Part shown: positions 57,932 to 64,000 of the stretch, piece after piece | Layout of the letters: each line of letters begins with the position of its first letter | Position numbering within the stretch: the stretch's first letter is position 1 | Origin: Paenibacillus tritici | GTDB taxonomy: Bacteria; Bacillota; Bacilli; Paenibacillales; Paenibacillaceae | Reading direction: 5' to 3' | NCBI RefSeq assembly: GCF_013204885.1 | Contig: NZ_JABMKX010000009.1 | Coordinates: forward strand, 1-64,000 | Length of the DNA: 64,000 bases | Program-made: the position numbers and the translations under genes | The notes under the pieces: model-generated | Seen by the model: the letters and a program-made list of their open reading frames with translations, nothing else | Database searches by the model: none | What the model was told of the DNA's origin: nothing

Positions 57932-58140
57932 TGCGGTATGCTTACTCTTAATTGCACTATGTACCACTAAATGGCCTGATCTACTACCGATGCTCCGTTT
58001 AACTGTATTCCATACAATTAAATACCTCCTGTACCTTGGTTCTTAGCGTTTCAGGCAGATTTAGTTGTACAGACTACAGTTATAGGAGATAATCTGTCCT
58101 TTTCCCTGTTTTTAATTGTACGTTATACAACTATCACTGA
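57932..58140. repeat. Dispersed palindromic-module repeat, copy 2 (four modules)
   Basis: A longer relative of 16230-16378. Modules of about 22 nt start at about 57948, 57998, 58060 and 58110, spaced 50-62 nt apart. The best is a near-perfect palindrome, TTTAACTGTAT / ATACAATTAAA. Modules three and four, with GGCAGATT, ACTACAGTTAT and CAACTATCACTGA, are almost identical to those of copy 1. The module at 57998 is absent from copy 1. Confidence 0.7.
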
Positions 58141-58251
58141 ACGTTGAACGTTCTCTTCGGATTAGACTTCATCCATTTCCGCAAATCGCCGCATCCGTAG
58201 TATTGAAATGAATGAATTCACTCTTTGGTTCTGATGCTCTCTGCTAGCGCT

Positions 58252-58929
58252 CTACTGGAGCGGCGGGTTAGACCGGGACCCTGAAGAGAAGACGGAGACG
58301 GAGGGGGATTGGGTGATGAACACCGGTGCCGGAGGGATTACGGTAACATCGGGCGAGTAGAGATAGAAGCTGCTGCCGGCTTCAGAGGTTCTGATTCTGG
58401 TGAATTCATTGGCGAGGCTGATTGTGGAAGAGGAGGCGAGCGTCTGTTCTTTGACACGCAGCTTGAACGTTACCAGGGTCTGATCTACTGCCGGTATAGA
58501 ATGCTGTCTGCTGCTCGCTTCAACCTGGATGTCGATTCCCCGCATACTCGTATTCATGCCAAGATAGATACTTCCATCCACAGGGTTCTGAAAATTGAAC
58601 TGGAATAGATTATTCACTTCGTTGCCAGCCGTATAGTTATCGTCCGTATAGACGGAATGCTGCGTATATTCGAGGTTGTGGAACACCTGGCTGTCGTATT
58701 GAATAATGAAGTTGAAATAGCTGTAGCCCCGGTCATTCGATGCGAAGTCTCTTAAATATAGCAATACAGTTACTTCTTCTCCTGGCGTGTAGACCTCTTT
58801 GTCGGTGGTTACCTCTACAGACATCGCAGGTGCGGTGGTGTCCATTGCGGACTCACGGATCATCGAGAACATAAGGGGCAGTACCTTCATCCCTTTGACC
58901 GCTTTTTTGAAACTGAATCGTTTATTCAT
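58252..58929 (-). CDS. Uncharacterised protein with a cohesin-like/Ig-like domain
   Basis: A 225-residue protein. Residues about 38-190 fit a beta-sandwich of the cohesin or related type (MSVEVTTDKEVYTPGEEVTVLLYLRD; FNFIIQYDSQVFHNLEY; LVTFKLRVKE). The N-terminus (NKRFSFKKAVKGMKVLPLMFSMI) is basic then weakly hydrophobic, which could be an export signal, but it is poor and no cleavage site is clear. The C-terminal 35 residues are Ser/Pro-rich. ATG 58929 lies behind GGAGGTT; the ORF extends to 59007 with no site. There is no dockerin partner in view, so a cellulosome role should not be assumed. Confidence 0.6.
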   Translation of the reverse strand: MNKRFSFKKAVKGMKVLPLMFSMIRESAMDTTAPAMSVEVTTDKEVYTPGEEVTVLLYLRDFASNDRGYSYFNFIIQYDSQVFHNLEYTQHSVYTDDNYTAGNEVNNLFQFNFQNPVDGSIYLGMNTSMRGIDIQVEASSRQHSIPAVDQTLVTFKLRVKEQTLASSSTISLANEFTRIRTSEAGSSFYLYSPDVTVIPPAPVFITQSPSVSVFSSGSRSNPPLQ

Positions 58930-59253
58930 GTTACAACCTCCATAGCCATAATGATGCATCCCTGTGCAAGAATGATCTTGTATATGAACAATGGTAACAA
59001 TTGTCACTGATAAATCGCTGATAAACGTCGAACTTTGGCAGAAAATATCGAAATATTATATCAGGATAATTAATCTTTCATGTTAACAGGACGACCTTCA
59101 CTCGGTGAATGCCAAAGTGGATGTCGTCATTTCGGCGTGCTGATCGCTAACCTATTGCCTTCGTGGCTTGGACGAAGTAACGCTTAATGCCAGCAATAAT
59201 GTATAATTATTGTAATTGGAAAATAATTGATATTAGGAGCTGAAGGGTAGCGT
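58930..59253. other. Divergent intergenic region between the cohesin-like and WG-repeat genes
   Basis: About 320 bp, AT-rich, no gene seen. An imperfect palindrome, GTAACAATTGTCAC, is at 58994-59007, upstream of the leftward gene. A TATAAT at 59202-59207 is the -10 candidate for the WG-repeat gene; no good -35 is at the right distance. Confidence 0.45.
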
Positions 59254-60645
59254 ATGGGCAAATATATAAAAGTGGCATGTTCCTTTTTCCTTGCTGTATT
59301 CATTATTGCATGTGTCAGTCAAGAATCGGTTTTTGCCAAGAGTGGAATTAAAGTGATGGTATACGGGGCTTCTATTCAAGGAGAGCACTCCCCAATGATG
59401 AAAAATAATACGGTGCTGATTCCCTTTAAGGGAATATTCACAAAAATGGGCTTCACTGTTAACTATGATCCTGCAAGTAAAACCATTTCTGGGGAGAAGG
59501 CAGGCACTACTATTAAATTAGTAATCAATCAAAATACGGCTTGGATTAATGCAGCTCCCACTACCCTTCAAGTAGCTCCGCAGATCATTGATGGTGTAAC
59601 ATTTGTACCTCTTCGTTTGATCGGAGAAGCCAGCGGTCTCGAAGTGAAGTGGTATGGGAATTCTCAGGTTGTCTCACTATATGGTAAGCAAAACCTTTTC
59701 CCGGTAGCAAACGGAGGGAAATTCGGTTACATGGATGCGGAAGGCCAAATTGTTATTGATTATCAAACCAAGTTTACAGATGCCTATGCTTTTAACGAAG
59801 GGCTGGCCATTGTCTATGCAAATGCAAAATTTGACGGATTCATCAATCAACAAGGCTATAAAGTGATTCCCAAGGGGAATTATTATGATGCCAAAGATTT
59901 TTCGGAAGGGCTGGCAGCTTATAGGACGCTAGATACGACATCTAACTATGCTATATCTAACTATGGTTATATGGACCTTACAGGAACCAGTGTGATACAA
60001 CCGCAGTTTAAACGAGCTAACAAATTCTCCGAAGGATTGGCTGCGGTCCAAGTGGGGAGTAAATATGGATATATCAATTCGACGGGGAAACTGGTAATTA
60101 AGGCTCAATATGACAGTGCCAAGGACTTCTATGAGGGAACTGCGCTGGTTACAATAGATGGGATTTCTCGTTATATTGATAACAAAGGGGAATTCTTATT
60201 CAATGCAAATTATTCAAATGGGGAGTCCTTTTCAGAAGGAGTGGCAGCTGTTAGAGCGGGAACTAAGGTTGGCTTCATGGACCATAAAGGGAAACTGGTG
60301 ATTCCTGCTATCTATGAGGAAGCTCACTCCTTTTCGGAAGGCGCGGCAGTCGTTAAAGTAAACGGAAAATCGGGTTATATAGATACCAAAGGCAAGCTGA
60401 TTATTCCCTATCAATTTGATGCAGCGGGCGACTTTTCTGAGGGGCTTGCAGCAGTGGAGTCGGGAGGGAAGACAGGCTTCATCAATAAAACGGGCGCATG
60501 GGTTATTCAGCCGACATTTGCATGGGCCCATAACTTTAAGAATGGTCTGTCCTACGCCTATAGTAGTGATGATGAAGAGGAAGTATATCTTAATAAGAAG
60601 GGTCAGATTGTATGGATGAAAAATCAGAATATCAAAACGAAATGA
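59254..60645 (+). CDS. Secreted WG-repeat protein with N-terminal copper-amine-oxidase-like domain
   Basis: A 463-residue exported protein. The signal sequence (about residues 1-28) ends in either a lipobox (IIACVS, Cys20) or a signal peptidase I site (VFAKS), so lipoprotein and secreted forms are both possible. Residues about 30-145 resemble the copper-amine-oxidase N-terminal-like domain common on Gram-positive surfaces (NNTVLIPFKGIFTKMGF; VTFVPLRLIGEASGLEVKW). From about 150 to 450 there are seven WG/KWG-type repeats (GYMDAEGQIVI, GYMDLTGTSVI, GYINSTGKLVI, GFMDHKGKLVI, GYIDTKGKLII, GFINKTGAWVI) each ending near FSEGLAAV. Clearly more AT-rich than its neighbours. Ligand unknown. Confidence 0.85.
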   Translation: MGKYIKVACSFFLAVFIIACVSQESVFAKSGIKVMVYGASIQGEHSPMMKNNTVLIPFKGIFTKMGFTVNYDPASKTISGEKAGTTIKLVINQNTAWINAAPTTLQVAPQIIDGVTFVPLRLIGEASGLEVKWYGNSQVVSLYGKQNLFPVANGGKFGYMDAEGQIVIDYQTKFTDAYAFNEGLAIVYANAKFDGFINQQGYKVIPKGNYYDAKDFSEGLAAYRTLDTTSNYAISNYGYMDLTGTSVIQPQFKRANKFSEGLAAVQVGSKYGYINSTGKLVIKAQYDSAKDFYEGTALVTIDGISRYIDNKGEFLFNANYSNGESFSEGVAAVRAGTKVGFMDHKGKLVIPAIYEEAHSFSEGAAVVKVNGKSGYIDTKGKLIIPYQFDAAGDFSEGLAAVESGGKTGFINKTGAWVIQPTFAWAHNFKNGLSYAYSSDDEEEVYLNKKGQIVWMKNQNIKTK

Positions 60646-60673
60646 GACTTATCCAAGTAAAGCTGCAATTACA

Positions 60674-60720
60674 AAAGACGACGGTCCTCCACAGCATGGT
60701 GGAGGGATGTCGTCTTTTCT
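60674..60720. terminator. Bidirectional terminator
   Basis: The stem AAAAGACGAC pairs with GTCGTCTTTT, with an inner TCCTCCAC/GTGGAGG helix. It can end the WG-repeat gene rightward and the response-regulator gene leftward. Confidence 0.85.
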
Positions 60721-60805
60721 TCATGAACCTTTGACAAGTGATAGCTCTAATGATTGTATTTCCTACAATAGAAATCTCATATTGAAACACTGGCGTATTC
60801 AGCCC

Positions 60806-61900
60806 CTATCTCCCCAACCTCCGGTACGCTTCCACGAACCAGTCCGGCAAGCTGTCGCCCATCTCTGCGGTATAGAAATCTCTGAACTGGGTGAAGGTGC
60901 GCTGGGCGCGCAGCGGCTTGCCGATTTCGTAATACAGGGAGATCAGCCGCAGGGTGTAGCTCTCCTCCAGCGGCTCCAGCTCGGTCAGGCGCACCGCATA
61001 ATCCTCGGCCTCATATGGCCTTGCGGCCTGCAGGAGTTCCACAGTAAGCTGCTCCAGCAGCTTGAGATACAGCCGCCGGTATTTGTCGCGGGAGGAATAC
61101 ACCCAGAGGCTGTCCAGCGACCGGAGCAGATCCCCTGTGTACAGGGCGGCAGCCTCCCGCATTGGTTCCAGCTGGTTATGCTGGAGTGCTAGTGTAGCTG
61201 CGTCATGGAACCGTTCCGTGTCCCCTTCGATTCCCCTGGATTCCAGCCGGTAGTTCTCCCGGTCGAAGGTCAGCTCGATATGATTCTCCAGCAGCGCCTT
61301 CTTCAAGGTGGTGCGGATCTGGTAGACCGTGGTATGCAGGTATTGTTTGCCTTTCTCGTAATTCCACTGCGGAAACACATCATTAAGAATCACGCTAACG
61401 CTGCCCTGCCTGTGAATCCACAGATAAGCGAATAATTCCTGCGCCTTATGGGTTCTCCATTTCACGGACCCGTGAGGTCCGGTCAATTCATTATCTCCCA
61501 GGAGACGGAAGGCGGGTGTCTTCGGGCTTGGTCCGGCTGTTACCGGCGCCGTGCGCTTACTGAGCAGCTTGTTCCAGGTCTTCAGCAGGCGCGAAGGATC
61601 AACGGGCTTCAGCAGATAATCCACCGCTGCCAGGTCGAAGGCTTCAACGGCGTAATTCCGGTAAGCCGTTACGAATACGATTTCAGTATCCGGAGAGAAG
61701 GGCAGCAGCTTCTCCGCAAAAGCCAGACCGGACAGCTCAGGCATCTGGATGTCGAGGAATAGGACGTCCGGCTTCAGCTCGGCAGCGGCTGCGAAGGCTT
61801 CGCGCGGATTATCGTAGGCCAGCACAGAGGAGATGCCTTCGCACTGGAGCAGCAGTTCCTGCATCTGCTCCAGTGCCGGCCGCTCGTCATCAATTACCAT
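60806..61900 (-). CDS. Response regulator with BTAD (SARP-like) output domain
   Basis: A 364-residue response regulator. Receiver domain residues 1-115: VIDDERPA acidic pair, phospho-acceptor Asp in DVLFLDIQMP (about residue 52), VTAYRNYA (Thr switch) and LKPVD Lys. A winged-helix DNA-binding domain (about 140-215: LFAYLWIHRQGSVSVILNDVFPQW) and a C-terminal bacterial transcriptional activation (BTAD) helical domain (about 240-360) follow. The ATG at 61900 removes part of beta-strand 1 and has no ribosome site. A CTG at 61915, overlapping the kinase stop and preceded by AAGGATGAGG, would restore LSISVMVIDDE. It is cotranscribed with the sensor kinase and pairs with it. Confidence 0.85.
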   Translation of the reverse strand: MVIDDERPALEQMQELLLQCEGISSVLAYDNPREAFAAAAELKPDVLFLDIQMPELSGLAFAEKLLPFSPDTEIVFVTAYRNYAVEAFDLAAVDYLLKPVDPSRLLKTWNKLLSKRTAPVTAGPSPKTPAFRLLGDNELTGPHGSVKWRTHKAQELFAYLWIHRQGSVSVILNDVFPQWNYEKGKQYLHTTVYQIRTTLKKALLENHIELTFDRENYRLESRGIEGDTERFHDAATLALQHNQLEPMREAAALYTGDLLRSLDSLWVYSSRDKYRRLYLKLLEQLTVELLQAARPYEAEDYAVRLTELEPLEESYTLRLISLYYEIGKPLRAQRTFTQFRDFYTAEMGDSLPDWFVEAYRRLGR

Positions 61901-61911
61901 TACAGAGATAC

Positions 61912-64000
61912 TCAGGAGACCTCATCCTTCCATGGGATAGTTATAAGTACATCTATACCGCCGCCGGCTCCGCGTGTAAGGACAAGCGGACGGCCGAACT
62001 GGGTCAGCAGCCGGCGGTTAATGTTCCGCAGGCCGATTCCGGTGCCTTCTCCGTGCGGGGAACGGTAGTCCTCGTTCATCCAGGAAGAGAGCTGTTCATC
62101 GCTCATGCCCTTCCCGTTGTCCGAGACGGTAATGAGGATATGGTCGCCTTCCTGCCGGGTGGAGAGGATAACGGTTCCCCCGTCGATCTTCTCCATCAGT
62201 CCGTGACGGACGGCATTCTCCACGATCGGCTGTACAATCAGTGGCGGCAGCGAGAATTCACTGACTCCGATATTATACTGGGCATTCAGGCGTTTGCCGA
62301 ACCTTGCCTGCTCCAGTGACAGGTACGCCTCGATCAGCTCCAGCTCCTTCTCGAACGGGATCGCTGTCTCCTGGTTGCTGAAGTCGAAGCTGCCGCGCAG
62401 GAAATGGCTTAGATCATACAGCAGCTGCTGTGTCTTCTCGGTGTCGCGTGTACTCATCCAGATAATCGTATTAATAGCGTTGTAGAGAAAATGCGGTTTG
62501 ATCTGCGCCCGCAGCATGGCGATCTCTGAGCTTAGCCGATCAGAGACAGACCGTCTAAGCTGCACGAGCGTGTTGACGCGCCCCTTGAGATCGCTCCAGG
62601 CGTAGGGCTTATGAATAAAGTCGTTGGCTCCGGCCCGGAACGCCGCCTCATTGAAGTGAAGCTGCTGCCCGGCGGTAGCCATCAGGATCGGCAGATCCAG
62701 CGGAGTATAAGTCTGACGGATGATGCTGCACAGGGCCAGACCTGACATCTCCGGCATCATGACGTCGATAATGCAGAGATCGAAATTGCGGTCCACGGCA
62801 AGCAGCGCCAGTGCCTCCTTGCCGCTGCTGCGGCTGGAGATATTATAGTGCTCCAGGGACAATAGATTGGTCAGCGCCTTCAGGTTGGCATAGTCGTCAT
62901 CGACGATCAGAATGCGCGGAGCATAAGAGCCCTCCTGCCCTCCGGACTGCGGCGGATGAACCGAGCGGTATTTCCAGGGGTCGTCCTGCATGTCCGGCCC
63001 GGCATACTCCGGTCTGGATACAATCAGCTCCTCCGATGCTGCAGCAATGGCGGATTCCGCCTGTGTGCCGGGAAGTGTGAAGGTGAAGGTGCTGCCATGG
63101 CCCAGTCTGGAAGACACGGAGATCGTGCCCCCATGCAGCTCTATGAGCTTGCGGCTGATCGCCAGACTGAGTCCCAGGCCTCCGGTCTCCAGTGAATCTG
63201 CCTCGCTGATCTGCTCGTAATCACGGAAAATCTCCTCCAGCTGATCCTCCGGGATGCCCCTTCCGGTATCTCTAACCGCTACGGAGACGGAATTCTCCTG
63301 CCAGGCAGCCTCAATGACCACGCTGCCGCGGTCCGTGAATTTTAGCGCATTATCCAGCAGGGTGTAGAGGATCTGCATCAGCCGCTGCTCATCTGCCTGG
63401 ACCAGGAAGTGACCGGGCGGGAGGTGGTTCTTGATCCGGATCTCACCCTTCTTGTTCAAGAACTGGAAGACCTCAATGACAATGGCCGCAATTCCCTGGA
63501 TATCGACCGTCCTCCATTGCAGCGTGATGCGTTGCCGCTTGATCTGCTCATAATCGAGAATATCCCTGACCAGGAAGGCCAGCCGCCTTCCGGTGCCGAG
63601 AATCAGCCGCATGTCTTCCCGCTGGGAAGGGCTGAGCTGCCCTCCGGCTCCTTCATGCATGGACAACGCAATATTAATGATGGCATTCAGCGGGGTGCGC
63701 AGCTGGGTGGAGGTCTTCAGCAGAAATTCGTCCTTGTCCCGGTCCTTGCGCTCAAGCTGGAGGGACAGCTGCTTAATGGTCTGATACGCATGGGTATGGC
63801 GCGCAGACAAGAATAGTCCTTCAGCCAGTATGAAGACCGGACCGGCCACCGGGGGAACTGCATAGAGTTCCGTGCCGAAGAACAGATTACTGACTAAGGA
63901 GAGGGTGAACATCACGGCTGCAATGACGCCGATCAGCAGATAATAGGAACCCGTCTCCCGCAGCCAGGCTGCCTTTGCCATCACATAGAACGTGTAGCAG
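61912..64000 (-). CDS. Hybrid double sensor histidine kinase (5' end beyond the window)
   Basis: At least 696 residues, truncated by the window edge; the frame stays open to base 64000. It begins in transmembrane helices of a probable 7TM sensor. Next is a HisKA-like helix pair (coding 63640-63720), but the phospho-accepting position reads Thr (STQLRTPLN where SHELRTPLN is normal). A HATPase domain follows (DNALKFTD, DTGRGIPED, GGLGLSLAISRKL), then an intact receiver (ILIVDDDYAN, IIDVMMPEMSG), then a second, LytS-type kinase with the canonical His in QIKPHFLYNAIN and its own HATPase (VENAVRHGL, DNGKGMSDEQ, GTGIGLRNINRR). Signalling probably runs through the LytS-type His to the adjacent response regulator. 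The upstream gene lies outside the window. Confidence 0.9.
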   Translation of the reverse strand, partial: CYTFYVMAKAAWLRETGSYYLLIGVIAAVMFTLSLVSNLFFGTELYAVPPVAGPVFILAEGLFLSARHTHAYQTIKQLSLQLERKDRDKDEFLLKTSTQLRTPLNAIINIALSMHEGAGGQLSPSQREDMRLILGTGRRLAFLVRDILDYEQIKRQRITLQWRTVDIQGIAAIVIEVFQFLNKKGEIRIKNHLPPGHFLVQADEQRLMQILYTLLDNALKFTDRGSVVIEAAWQENSVSVAVRDTGRGIPEDQLEEIFRDYEQISEADSLETGGLGLSLAISRKLIELHGGTISVSSRLGHGSTFTFTLPGTQAESAIAAASEELIVSRPEYAGPDMQDDPWKYRSVHPPQSGGQEGSYAPRILIVDDDYANLKALTNLLSLEHYNISSRSSGKEALALLAVDRNFDLCIIDVMMPEMSGLALCSIIRQTYTPLDLPILMATAGQQLHFNEAAFRAGANDFIHKPYAWSDLKGRVNTLVQLRRSVSDRLSSEIAMLRAQIKPHFLYNAINTIIWMSTRDTEKTQQLLYDLSHFLRGSFDFSNQETAIPFEKELELIEAYLSLEQARFGKRLNAQYNIGVSEFSLPPLIVQPIVENAVRHGLMEKIDGGTVILSTRQEGDHILITVSDNGKGMSDEQLSSWMNEDYRSPHGEGTGIGLRNINRRLLTQFGRPLVLTRGAGGGIDVLITIPWKDEVS

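Overview
The window looks like a chromosomal segment of a Paenibacillus-type, moderately GC-rich Firmicute. The pointers are strong AAGGAGG-type ribosome binding sites, frequent 4-nt stop/start overlaps, CodY/GlnR-style low-GC-Gram-positive regulation, an mhq quinone-stress cluster, an ECF biotin transporter, the futalosine menaquinone genes mqnB/mqnD, an mprF gene and a 7TM-type sensor kinase paired with a BTAD response regulator. No rRNA, tRNA, phage, transposase or CRISPR array was found. The placement in Paenibacillus is an inference from gene content.

Layout. 0-7.1 kb: aldehyde dehydrogenase, a CRP/FNR regulator divergent from hybrid cluster protein (hcp) with a palindromic operator between them, then an aldo/keto reductase and a FapA/DUF342 protein read leftward behind a cyclic-di-GMP-I riboswitch. 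7.6-16.1 kb: an eight-gene nitrogen-scavenging operon with biuret hydrolase, an NMT1/THI5-type ABC transporter, a cyanuric acid hydrolase/barbiturase-family enzyme, a cupin, a PucR regulator and allophanate hydrolase. Together these could take cyanuric acid to ammonia and CO2. A perfect GlnR/TnrA box lies at the promoter. 16.4-21.7 kb: an FUSC-type exporter and the polyamine operon potABCD. 21.7-26.8 kb: a repeat-rich spacer, a PD-(D/E)XK-wHTH protein, a methyltransferase and mqnD/mqnB. 26.8-29.7 kb: an mhqR-doxX-dioxygenase-mhqD quinone-resistance cluster with matching palindromic operators. 29.9-35.8 kb: two drug/metabolite exporters, mprF and a nitroreductase. 35.8-39.3 kb: a biotin ECF transporter with a fused EcfA-EcfT protein, divergent from bioY. 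39.4-40.0 kb: a tandem palindromic repeat flanked by pairs of perfect DnaA boxes. 40.2-44.5 kb: intracellular alpha-amylase, a DUF72 protein and a diguanylate cyclase.

44.9-57.9 kb: a second NMT1-type transporter (two permeases) followed by the reductive pyrimidine pathway: methylmalonate/malonate semialdehyde dehydrogenase, beta-alanine-type aminotransferase, a convergent PucR regulator, preT, preA, dihydropyrimidinase and a 79-residue protein. Beta-ureidopropionase is the one step not seen. 58-64 kb: a secreted/cohesin-like protein, an AT-rich WG-repeat protein, and a BTAD response regulator with a hybrid double sensor kinase whose gene runs off the right edge. The first kinase module lacks its phospho-accepting histidine.

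The main theme is nitrogen scavenging from N-heterocycles: two parallel clusters, each with an NMT1-type uptake system and a PucR regulator, and each with GlnR-like boxes. The other notable layer is non-coding: at least two families of structured dispersed repeats, a 51-bp palindromic tandem array, a 15-bp coding tandem repeat and several low-complexity tracts.
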